NCBI RefSeq assembly: GCF_023502325.1
Contig: NZ_JAMFLZ010000007.1
Location: 1 to 64,000 of the forward strand
Reading direction: 5' to 3'
DNA: 64,000 nucleotides
Source: Wocania_A spongiicola
GTDB taxonomy: Bacteria > Bacteroidota > Bacteroidia > Flavobacteriales > Flavobacteriaceae
Shown: one piece after another, positions 46,213 to 53,559 of the stretch
How the letters are laid out: the number at the start of each line of letters is the position of its first letter
Position numbering within the stretch: the stretch's first letter is position 1
Translations under genes and position numbers: made by a program
Notes under the pieces: model-generated
The model's input: only the letters and a program-made list of their open reading frames with translations
Told to the model about the DNA's origin: nothing
The model's database searches: none

Positions 46213-46536
46213 TTATAAAGAAGCTACATTATTGTCATAATTAACAACCTTTTTTTTGCCTTCAATCCAATGAATCCATTTGCCGACTTTTTTACCATTA
46301 TCATAATTTGCAGAAACGATTTTTTCTCCTTCTGTGTTAAAGCTTAGCCACTGTCCTTGCAATTTACCATCAGCGGTAAATGACCCTGTTTGACTTACAG
46401 TACCATTCTCATGATAATAAACAGCATCAATCAAGTTTGTTTCTTTATTAAGCTTTAAATCTCTCTTTTGCTTTTCTTGTGCAAAAGATACCACAGTAAT
46501 TAAAAAGGTGAAAAGTAATAAAATTGATTTCTTCAT
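46213..46536 (-). CDS. Secreted MORN-repeat (YwqK-like) protein
   Basis: 107 residues with signal peptide (to about residue 19, SFAQ). Two MORN-2 type units: YYHENGTVSQTGSFTADGKL and SFNTEGEKIVSANYDNGKKV, each with the G-x-W/Y pattern. Function unknown. Its promoter has a -7 box TATATTTG (46565-46572, minus strand) just next to Pho-type array F, so it may belong to the phosphate group. Confidence 0.75.
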   Translation of the reverse strand: MKKSILLLFTFLITVVSFAQEKQKRDLKLNKETNLIDAVYYHENGTVSQTGSFTADGKLQGQWLSFNTEGEKIVSANYDNGKKVGKWIHWIEGKKKVVNYDNNVASL

Positions 46537-46564
46537 AATTATGGGGGTTTATATTATTATAATT

Positions 46565-46572
46565 CAAATATA
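46565..46572 (-). promoter_or_regulatory. -7 box TATATTTG of the MORN gene
   Basis: Fits TAnnTTTG on the minus strand, 29 bp from the ATG. The nearest heptamer of array F begins 10 bp further upstream. Confidence 0.55.
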
Positions 46573-46581
46573 CAAATCGCA

Positions 46582-46621
46582 TAACATTAAAACAACCTTC
46601 ACTTAACGTTGAATTAACATT
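46582..46621 (+). promoter_or_regulatory. Pho-box-like array F
   Basis: Units TAACATT 46582, CAACCTT 46593, TAACGTT 46604, TAACATT 46615, again every 11 bp. No TTTGC lies 18 or 29 bp downstream on the plus strand, so the array may serve the minus-strand MORN promoter in reverse orientation or a weak plus promoter. Confidence 0.55.
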
Positions 46622-46691
46622 GAAATTATAAAATATTGATTGTTAGCGTTTTACAAAAAAATTATTGATGAAGATTTAACATTGGAAAGCT

Positions 46692-46747
46692 TAATAATAA
46701 CTTAATATTGGGGTTACATTCACATTAACTTAAACCATGATATTTGC
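46692..46747 (+). promoter_or_regulatory. Pho-box-like array D and promoter of a probable small RNA
   Basis: Units TAATAAT 46692, TAATATT 46703, TTACATT 46714, TTAACTT 46725, with TTTGC at 46743 (18 bp after the last unit, 29 after the one before). An additional TAACATT at 46677 is out of phase. The -7 region GATATTTGC is the same as in the PiT promoter. Confidence 0.6.
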
Positions 46748-46751
46748 CATG

Positions 46752-46856
46752 TCTTAAGACAAAACAATTAGTATTTCATATAATCTATTAGTTTTTGTCG
46801 ACTACATTATTATGATTTCTAATGAGGCTGCCTTAGGCCAAGGCAGTCTTTTTTTG
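46752..46856 (+). ncRNA. Candidate phosphate-regulated small RNA
   Basis: Between promoter D and a strong intrinsic terminator lie about 105 nt with no credible gene. The terminator stem is GGCTGCCTT (46826-46834) with AAGGCAGTC (46840-46848), one G-U pair, 5-nt loop, followed by seven T (46849-46855). The 5' part can form a second hairpin, GACAAAA (46758-46764) with TTTTGTC (46793-46799), leaving a single-stranded AU-rich loop. An ATG at 46812 opens only an 18-codon frame running through the terminator, without an evident ribosome site. Start and function are inferred. Confidence 0.6.
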
Positions 46857-46865
46857 TCTAAAAAT

Positions 46866-46910
46866 TAATCATTAGGAAACATTAAGTTAACATTGGTTTT
46901 AGTTCTTTGC
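46866..46910 (+). promoter_or_regulatory. Pho-box-like array C and promoter of the phosphate porin
   Basis: Units TAATCAT 46866, AAACATT 46877, TAACATT 46888, then TTTGC at 46906, 18 bp after the last unit. Confidence 0.7.
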
Positions 46911-46934
46911 AGCGACAAAAACTAAAAAATTATA

Positions 46935-48140
46935 ATGAAACTTAAATTTACTCTAGTAGCTATTACTTTTTTAGCACTTACATCTCTTTATTCTCAAGAA
47001 ATTAGTGATACCAAGTTTGGTAAAGGTTTAATAAATTTCACAGCTAAAGACAGTTCTTTTAGCGTTAAGTTCGCACCTCGTTTTCAAGTACGTTCAATTT
47101 CATCATGGGATCATGACGGCAATCAATATGGAAGCCCTGAACATAACTTTATTGTAAGGCGTGCTCGTTTAAAATTTGATGGTTTTGCATACAGCCCAAA
47201 ACTTAAGTATAAATTAGAGTTAGGACTTTCAAACAGAGATATATCTGGAGCTAATCAATTTAACAGAAATACACCGCGTTATATTTTAGATGCAGTAATT
47301 ATGTGGAATTTTGCAGGAAATTGGGAGCTATGGGCTGGTCAGACTAAACTTCCAGGAAATGTTGAACGTGTTGTGTCTTCGGCTAATCTTCAATTAGTAG
47401 ATCGCTCTTTATTAAACAGTCGTTTTAATATTGACCGAGATTTAGGAGTTCAATTACGACATAAAACTAGTTTAGGAGGTGATTTTTTAATGCGTGAAAA
47501 ATTTTCAATCTCACAGGGAGAAGGACGTAATGTTACTGAAGGAAATGAAGGCGGTTTACAATACACCACCCGTTTAGAGTTTTTACCTTTTGGAACTTTT
47601 AAATCTAAAGGTGATTACAGTCAATCTGATTTAAAACGTGAAGTTAAACCTAAATTAATGGTTGGTTTTACTTATAATTTGAATCAAGATGCTGTTAGAG
47701 AAAGAGGCTTTTCTGGTGATTATATGTTTAGAAGTGATGGCACTTTATACGAAACAGACATTACTACATTTTTTGCTGATGCTATGTTTAAATATGATGG
47801 TTTTTCTTTTATGGGAGAATATGCAAAGAGAACCGCAGATAGTCCTGTAGCAATAGATTTAGATGGTGTTACACCAACCGGTGATATTGTTTTAACAGGT
47901 AATGCCTTAAATTTACAAGCTGGTTATTTATTTAAAAGCAATTACGAATTAGTAGGTCGTTTTACAACAGTAGATTATGAGACTGTTACAAACACACTAC
48001 CAAGAAAGCAATATACACTTGGTTTTAATAAATTTGTTGTAGGTCATAAATTAAAGGTGCAGTCAGATATTAATTATACTACTACAGACGGGAACAAGGA
48101 CAATATAACGTTTAGACTAGGATTTGATATTCATTTTTAA
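46935..48140 (+). CDS. Phosphate-selective porin O/P family protein
   Basis: 401 residues with signal peptide ending LYSQ and a porin barrel: FVKFAPRFQVRS-like strand starts, the family segment NFIVRRARLKFDGFAYSPKLKYKLELG (broken here by strand turns), and a terminal aromatic strand FRLGFDIHF. OprP/OprO porins let phosphate or polyphosphate cross the outer membrane. The PiT transporter follows by 72 bp under its own array of the same type. Confidence 0.88.
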   Translation: MKLKFTLVAITFLALTSLYSQEISDTKFGKGLINFTAKDSSFSVKFAPRFQVRSISSWDHDGNQYGSPEHNFIVRRARLKFDGFAYSPKLKYKLELGLSNRDISGANQFNRNTPRYILDAVIMWNFAGNWELWAGQTKLPGNVERVVSSANLQLVDRSLLNSRFNIDRDLGVQLRHKTSLGGDFLMREKFSISQGEGRNVTEGNEGGLQYTTRLEFLPFGTFKSKGDYSQSDLKREVKPKLMVGFTYNLNQDAVRERGFSGDYMFRSDGTLYETDITTFFADAMFKYDGFSFMGEYAKRTADSPVAIDLDGVTPTGDIVLTGNALNLQAGYLFKSNYELVGRFTTVDYETVTNTLPRKQYTLGFNKFVVGHKLKVQSDINYTTTDGNKDNITFRLGFDIHF

Positions 48141-48142
48141 AA

Positions 48143-48198
48143 TAAATAAAACATAACATTAACATAACATATCTGACCCAAACAGTCAAGATATTTGC
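48143..48198 (+). promoter_or_regulatory. Pho-box-like array E and promoter of the PiT transporter
   Basis: Units TAAATAA 48143, TAACATT 48154, TAACATA 48165 and TTTGC at 48194, 29 bp after the last unit. Confidence 0.68.
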
Positions 48199-48212
48199 AA
48201 AATCAAAAATAT

Positions 48213-50516
48213 ATGGAGAATATGTATTTATTAATGGTAATAGCAATTACAATTTTAGCAGTCGCTGATATTATAGTAGGCGTAAGTAATGATGCTATTA
48301 ACTTCTTAAATTCTGCTATTGGTTCTAAAGCTATTTCTATAAGAACAATAATGATTGTTGCTAGTTTAGGAATTTTTATAGGGGCTGTTTTTTCAAGTGG
48401 AATGATGGAAGTTGCTAGAAAAGGAATTTTTGTTCCTGCGCAATTTGAATTTGGTGAGATCATGCTAATCTTTATGGCTGTTATGATAACAGATATACTG
48501 TTACTAGACTTCTTTAATACACTAGGCTTACCTACTTCAACAACAGTATCTATTGTATTTAATTTATTAGGGGCAGCCGTTGTAATGTCTTTAATAAAAA
48601 TAGGAGCTTCAGATACTCAAACATTTGCAGATTTAGGAAGTTATATAAATCAGGAAAAAGCGATAACAATTATAAGTGGAATCTTATTATCTGTATTTAT
48701 AGCTTTTACTGTAGGTGCCATTGTACAATGGATTTCGCGTGTTATTTTTACATTTAACTACGAGAAAAAAATAAAGAATTTTGGAATTCTTTTTGGTGGC
48801 GTTGCATTAACAGCCATTACTTATTTTATCTTCTTAAAAGGATTAAAAGGGACACCTTATTATAAAGAACTAAAAGGTTTGCTTGAAGGAAATGAAATTT
48901 TTATCATTATAGGTAGTTTTGCTTTTTGGACATTGTTCTCATTTATATTCGAGAAATTAACTAAGAAAACCGTTTTATTGGTAGTTATAGCTATTGGAAC
49001 TTTTGGGTTAGCGTTAGCCTTTTCTGGTAACGATTTAGTAAACTTTATTGGTGTACCAATGGCAGCGTATCATTCATATGAAGCTTGGGTAGCTGGAGGT
49101 ATGGATACAACAATGTCTATGGCTGTTCTAGACAAAAAAGTACCAGCCGAACCATTATTACTTTTTATTGCAGGTGCAATTATGGTAGCAACTTTGTGGC
49201 TTTCTAAAAAAGCCAAAACTGTAGCAGAGACCGAAATTAGCTTATCTAGACAAGGTGATACTCATGAGAAGTTTGAACCTAATGCATTATCTAGAGCAGT
49301 AGTTAAAGGGTCATCCGCTTTATCGAGTTATTTTAGTGCTATTTTACCAAACTCTTTCTTAAACGGGATAAACAATAGTTTCCAAAAATCAGATATCATT
49401 TTAACAAAAGACCAAAGTATTGATGCTCCAGCATTTGATATGATTAGAGCTTCTGTAAATCTTATGGTAGCAGGTGTATTAATTGCTATTGCTACATCTA
49501 TGAAACTACCATTATCTACAACTTATGTAACATTTATGGTTGCTATGGGAACCTCTTTAGCCGATAGAGCTTGGGGAAGAGAAAGTGCTGTATATCGTGT
49601 AGCTGGCGTTTTAAATGTTATTGGAGGTTGGTTTGGAACCGCAATTGGGGCATTTATTGCTGCGGGTACTGTAGTGTTTTTAATAAATTGGAACCCACAA
49701 GTAATGACACCAATATTATTACTTATTACAGCTTTCTTACTATACAGAAACTACAAATCACATAAAAATAAATCTACAAAAGCAAACGATGAAGATAGCT
49801 TAAAAGAAACGGGTAGCAGATCTGTACAAGGCGTAATTCATGAAAGTGCTGATAATATTGCCAACGTTGTAAAACGTGGAAATAAAATTTATACTAATGC
49901 AGTAAAAGGCTTAGCTAAACAAGATCTAACTTTACTAAAAAAGAATAAAAAACAAGTTGCTAAATTATCTGAAGAAGTTGATAGCTTACGTGATAACATC
50001 TTCTATTTTATTAAAAATTTAGATGAAACAAGTTTAAGGGCCAGCAGCTTTTATATTAATATATTAGGTTACTTAGAAGATATTGTACAATCTTTAGAAT
50101 ATATTTCTAAAGTAAGTCATAAACACATTAATAATAACCATAAGAAGCTTAAATTTAGTCAAATTAAAGAGCTTAAGGAAATTGACGATGCTTTAGAAAC
50201 TTTGCTTAATGATACAAAAGATGCTTTTAACTCTCGCTCTTTTGAACAAATAGGATTGGTTATTAATCGCAAAAAAGAAATTTTCGACTTAGTTACCGAT
50301 AAAATTGTTAAGCAAGTAGCCAGAACAAGAACAGAAGAATCTAGTCCAAAAAACACAACCTTATACTTTGGATTATTATTAGAAACAAAAGATTTGTTGA
50401 CAGCAACTATGAATCTTCTGGAAGAGTATCATAACTCTCATGATGCTTCCGTAGAACCTGCAACTATTAATGTTGTAGATGAAACTACAGAAAATAGCGA
50501 AAGCTCTGATGAATAA
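48213..50516 (+). CDS. PiT-family inorganic phosphate transporter with C-terminal PhoU-like domain
   Basis: 767 residues. The two PHO4 signature halves are GVSNDAINFLNSAIGSKA near the start and MKLPLSTTYVTFMVAMGTSLADRAWG near 430, within about ten membrane helices. DFFNTLGLPTSTTVSIVFNLLG is the first re-entrant region. Residues from about 545 on form a soluble helical PhoU/DUF47-like domain (KNKKQVAKLSEEVDSLRDNI), which in other bacteria regulates PiT or is encoded beside it; here it is fused. Imports phosphate with a cation. ATG at 48213 chosen; the TTG at 48195 belongs to the promoter box. Confidence 0.92.
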   Translation: MENMYLLMVIAITILAVADIIVGVSNDAINFLNSAIGSKAISIRTIMIVASLGIFIGAVFSSGMMEVARKGIFVPAQFEFGEIMLIFMAVMITDILLLDFFNTLGLPTSTTVSIVFNLLGAAVVMSLIKIGASDTQTFADLGSYINQEKAITIISGILLSVFIAFTVGAIVQWISRVIFTFNYEKKIKNFGILFGGVALTAITYFIFLKGLKGTPYYKELKGLLEGNEIFIIIGSFAFWTLFSFIFEKLTKKTVLLVVIAIGTFGLALAFSGNDLVNFIGVPMAAYHSYEAWVAGGMDTTMSMAVLDKKVPAEPLLLFIAGAIMVATLWLSKKAKTVAETEISLSRQGDTHEKFEPNALSRAVVKGSSALSSYFSAILPNSFLNGINNSFQKSDIILTKDQSIDAPAFDMIRASVNLMVAGVLIAIATSMKLPLSTTYVTFMVAMGTSLADRAWGRESAVYRVAGVLNVIGGWFGTAIGAFIAAGTVVFLINWNPQVMTPILLLITAFLLYRNYKSHKNKSTKANDEDSLKETGSRSVQGVIHESADNIANVVKRGNKIYTNAVKGLAKQDLTLLKKNKKQVAKLSEEVDSLRDNIFYFIKNLDETSLRASSFYINILGYLEDIVQSLEYISKVSHKHINNNHKKLKFSQIKELKEIDDALETLLNDTKDAFNSRSFEQIGLVINRKKEIFDLVTDKIVKQVARTRTEESSPKNTTLYFGLLLETKDLLTATMNLLEEYHNSHDASVEPATINVVDETTENSESSDE

Positions 50517-50534
50517 AAATCAAATACATTACTT

Positions 50535-50564
50535 AAAAAAACACCTCAATTGAGGTGTTTTTTG
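50535..50564 (+). terminator. Intrinsic terminator of the PiT gene
   Basis: Perfect 12-bp stem (50538-50549 with 50550-50561, core ACACCTCAA/TTGAGGTGT) with flanking A and T runs. Confidence 0.88.
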
Positions 50565-50591
50565 TTTTGTATATTTAGCAAAAATCACAAT

Positions 50592-51314
50592 ATGAAACTT
50601 CACTTATTTATCTGCTTCTCTTTATTTTTAGGCCTAACTTCTTTTAGCCAACAAATAAGTGGGTCTGAGCTTCTTAATAAAGCTATTAAATACCACGACC
50701 CAAATAATAATTGGGAAACGTTTAATGCTTCTTTTAACGTTATTATGGAAACACCAAATAATTCAAATAGAAATTCTAAAATTGTGATTAATTTGCCTGA
50801 GGAGCATTTTTATTTAAAAGCAAAAAGAGATACTATAATAACAGAATATAACCTAAACAAAGATACTTGTACTATATCCCTAAACGGGGAAAAAAATATA
50901 TCTGATGATGTTTTAAAAGCTAATAATTTAAGTTGTGAAAGGGCAAGCCTATATAAAAACTATTATACTTATTTATATGGATTGCCTATGAAACTTAAAG
51001 ATGATGGTACCATAATAGATAATAAGGTTGAACAAAAAACTTTTAAAGGAAAAGATTATTTAGTTTTAAAGGTAAACTACGATTCTAATGTTGGAAAAGA
51101 CGTTTGGTATTTCTATTTCAATCCCGAAAACTATGCTATGGAAGTCTATCAATTTTATAAAACTGATGACAAAGGCTCAGTTAAAAAAGATAGCGGGGAA
51201 TATATTTTACTTACTGGGGAAGAAATTATTAGAGGTATAAAAATGCCAAAAAATAGAGCGTGGTACTATAACAAAGCTGATGACTACCTTGGTACAGATA
51301 TATTAAAAAAGTAG
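50592..51314 (+). CDS. Secreted protein, DUF6503-like
   Basis: 240 residues with signal peptide (to about residue 20, TSFSQ). The pattern SGSELLNKAIKYHDPNNNWETF and later KGKDYLVLKVNYDSNVGKDVWYFYF reminds me of the DUF6503 proteins of flavobacteria and of LolA-like folds that bind lipids. No function is known. Its 3' end overlaps the chromate transporter gene tail to tail by 12 bp. ATG at 50592 gives a clean signal peptide. Confidence 0.72.
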   Translation: MKLHLFICFSLFLGLTSFSQQISGSELLNKAIKYHDPNNNWETFNASFNVIMETPNNSNRNSKIVINLPEEHFYLKAKRDTIITEYNLNKDTCTISLNGEKNISDDVLKANNLSCERASLYKNYYTYLYGLPMKLKDDGTIIDNKVEQKTFKGKDYLVLKVNYDSNVGKDVWYFYFNPENYAMEVYQFYKTDDKGSVKKDSGEYILLTGEEIIRGIKMPKNRAWYYNKADDYLGTDILKK

Positions 51315-52433
51315 AAGTAAGTATCCTAAAACTGAACCAATAGCAATAATCCACATCGTCGATATTTTTGTTCCAAACGTAAGATAGCTACAAAGTATAG
51401 CAATTAGTATTGTTCTCCAATCTACTATTGTATCTATAGTCATAACAACTAGTACCGATAACATTACCGCAACAGCAGCAACATTAACTGCATCAAGAAA
51501 ATGTCTTAATATTTTTGATTGTCGCATTCTGGAAATAAAAGGATTCAAAATAAGAACAAATAAAAACGATGGTAAAAAAATTCCGGTTGTGGCCGCAATT
51601 GCTCCAGGAAAGCCTGAAAGCTGATACCCAATAAATGTAGAAGTTGACAATACTGGTCCAGGAGTAAACTGTCCAACTGCAATAGCATCAATAAGTTCTG
51701 GCCTTGTAAGCCAACCTCTAGAAACTAATTCTGCATCTAAATATGCGAATAACACATAACCACTACCGTATAAAATAGCGCCAACTTTTAAAAACATTAA
51801 AAATACTTTTAGAGAAGATAATTTCACTACTGTTTCACTAACCACAAGGCTCAATAGAATAGGTGAAATACTTAATGTTTTATTTTGAATACGTTCTTTT
51901 AAATAAAAATATCCCATACCAAAAATACCTGCTAATAATAAGGCTAATACTTCATTTACTCCAAGTAAACTAACTACAAGTACTAAAACACCCAAAACAG
52001 CTAATTCAGTACTTTTAATTGCTTTTTTACTCAACTTAATTATTGCTGATGCTATAATTGCCAAAACTGCAGGTTTTATACCAATAATAAAAGGTTTTAC
52101 CTCTGGTAATTCGCCATATTTAACATACAAATACGCTAAAAGCCCTGTAATTATAATTGCAGGGAAAATAAAGCAAATTCCAGCTACAAAAAGCCCTTTT
52201 CTTCCTGCTCGTTCATAACCACAGTGCATAGTCATTTCAGTTGAATTGGGTCCAGGGATTAGGTTTGTTGCACCAATCATATCCAGAAAGTAATTGCGCG
52301 TCATCCACTTTCGCTTTGCAACAATTTCTTCTTCCATCATCGCAATATGGGCAGCTGGTCCACCAAATGCAAAAAAACCTAGTTTAAAAAAAACTTGAGC
52401 GACCTCTTTAAGCTTGTTTTTCTGAGTTTGCAT
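51303..52433 (-). CDS. chrA: Chromate transporter (ChrA family)
   Basis: 376 residues with two CHR domains in one chain (long ChrA form). First half: FFKLGFFAFGGPAAHIAMMEE and LIPGPNSTEMTMHCGY; second half: FLKVGAILYGSGYVLFAYL and GQFTPGPVLSTSTFIGYQLSG. About ten membrane helices. ChrA proteins export chromate, possibly with sulfate exchange. The true substrate in this organism is uncertain. Confidence 0.9.
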   Translation of the reverse strand: MQTQKNKLKEVAQVFFKLGFFAFGGPAAHIAMMEEEIVAKRKWMTRNYFLDMIGATNLIPGPNSTEMTMHCGYERAGRKGLFVAGICFIFPAIIITGLLAYLYVKYGELPEVKPFIIGIKPAVLAIIASAIIKLSKKAIKSTELAVLGVLVLVVSLLGVNEVLALLLAGIFGMGYFYLKERIQNKTLSISPILLSLVVSETVVKLSSLKVFLMFLKVGAILYGSGYVLFAYLDAELVSRGWLTRPELIDAIAVGQFTPGPVLSTSTFIGYQLSGFPGAIAATTGIFLPSFLFVLILNPFISRMRQSKILRHFLDAVNVAAVAVMLSVLVVMTIDTIVDWRTILIAILCSYLTFGTKISTMWIIAIGSVLGYLLLLF

Positions 52434-52475
52434 TCTTATAAAAATATTTTGATTTCATTAAAATGAATATGTTTT

Positions 52476-52913
52476 TTACTCTCCAATATCTTCGTTCCAT
52501 AATTCAGGATTCATTGAGATGAAAGACTCCATAAGTTCAATACAAGTTTTATTGTTTACAACTTCAACGGCAACTCCCCGAGATTTCAATAGAGATTCAT
52601 CTCCAAGAAATGTTTTGTTCTCTCCTATAACAACTTTTGGAATACCATACAATAAAATAGCTCCAGAACACATTGAGCATGGTGATAATGTTGTGTACAA
52701 AGTACATGCTTTATAAACACTTGCTGCTTGTCGTCCTGCGTTTTCGAAAGCATCCATTTCTCCATGTAAAACTACGCTCCCGTTTTGTATTCTTTTATTG
52801 TGTCCTCTGCCTATTATTTTTCCTTTATAAACTATAACAGACCCAATAGGAATACCTCCTTCGTTCAACCCTTTTTTTGCTTCTTCTATTGCAGCTACTA
52901 AAAATTTATCCAT
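52476..52913 (-). CDS. Cytosine deaminase of the yeast FCY1 type
   Basis: 145 residues. Deaminase zinc site: HGE at 50-52 (His50, Glu52) and PCSMC (Cys79, Cys82). Beyond these it follows yeast cytosine deaminase closely: GGIPIG, GRGHNKR (Asn39), LYTTLSPCSMCSGAI, YGIPKVVIGEN, LKSRGVAVEVV and the end EDIGE, which carries the Asp of the yeast active-site lid. It would convert cytosine to uracil for pyrimidine salvage. This is not the bacterial CodA amidohydrolase and not a second TadA. It begins 3 bp after the RDD gene ends, so the two are an operon. Confidence 0.85.
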   Translation of the reverse strand: MDKFLVAAIEEAKKGLNEGGIPIGSVIVYKGKIIGRGHNKRIQNGSVVLHGEMDAFENAGRQAASVYKACTLYTTLSPCSMCSGAILLYGIPKVVIGENKTFLGDESLLKSRGVAVEVVNNKTCIELMESFISMNPELWNEDIGE

Positions 52914-52915
52914 TT

Positions 52916-53419
52916 TTATTCTTGTAAAACACCTATTTGGTCGAGTTCGCTATAAGATGTTTTCCTTGCTTCAAATTTTGCAGTATCTACAACAAAAGTT
53001 CCAGAGATAGAATCATGCCACCCTTTACCATTGGTTCCTAAAAAGGATAAGCCATCAAAAGGAATCATTCTACAAAAGCTTCTTTTAAGAATATCAAGAT
53101 GAGATGGTTTTTGTCCATTAGGAAGCACCACCATAGTCTTTGTAACATATTTCCCTAGAGTTTTTGAAGTAAGTGATTCCATTAAAAAGAAATAAGCTAT
53201 CATTAGCGAATAAGTATAAAGTAAATCTTCAAAAGTTGACAATCCATTCAAAAAATCATTTAATCCATAATAACCTGTGAACTCACCTATATAAAAAAAT
53301 AAATAAGCCAACCCATAGGAGATAGCATATTGTGGAGCTAAGTCAATAAGATGGTTTACAAATCGGCTATTCTTTGAGGCTAATAAGTCTTCTGTAATAC
53401 GAAAATCAGGATTATTCAT
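52916..53419 (-). CDS. RDD-family membrane protein
   Basis: 167 residues. An RDD domain with RFVNHLIDLAP (Arg then Asp in the first helix), further helices near 60-80 and TLGKYVTKTMVVLPNG, the usual RDD loop after helix 2; RSFCRMIPFDGLSFL gives the last conserved segment. Function not known for most of the family; some act in ion exchange. Leads the short operon with the deaminase. Confidence 0.85.
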   Translation of the reverse strand: MNNPDFRITEDLLASKNSRFVNHLIDLAPQYAISYGLAYLFFYIGEFTGYYGLNDFLNGLSTFEDLLYTYSLMIAYFFLMESLTSKTLGKYVTKTMVVLPNGQKPSHLDILKRSFCRMIPFDGLSFLGTNGKGWHDSISGTFVVDTAKFEARKTSYSELDQIGVLQE

Positions 53420-53477
53420 ATATGGTCGGTTTAATTATAGCCTAAAAATAGCTTTTTTCAATCAAAATGTGGTAATA

Positions 53478-53509
53478 AAAAAAGCACCTCTTTCGAAGTG
53501 CTTTTTTAA
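53478..53509 (-). terminator. Intrinsic terminator after nrdA
   Basis: Stem AAAAAAGCAC (53478-53487) with GTGCTTTTTT (53498-53507), flanked by A and T runs. A second GC-rich hairpin (GTTCCC ... GGGAAC, about 53523-53541) lies between it and the nrdA stop. Confidence 0.75.
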
Positions 53510-53559
53510 AAATTTGGGGTTCCCCCTTTCGAGGGAACAAACCCAATGTTTATATACTT

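Noticed and set aside
46751..46760. Palindrome GTCTTAAGAC as a further Rrf2 site
   Set aside because: It contains the hexamers in the reverse order without the 8-bp spacer, so it is not the same motif.
46812..46868. 18-codon frame starting at ATG 46812
   Set aside because: It runs through the terminator stem and its T run, and has no good ribosome site; treated as chance within the small RNA region.
52476..52913. Second copy of tadA
   Set aside because: The segments around the zinc site and the EDIGE end fit yeast cytosine deaminase, and a clear tadA is present at 36371-36820.
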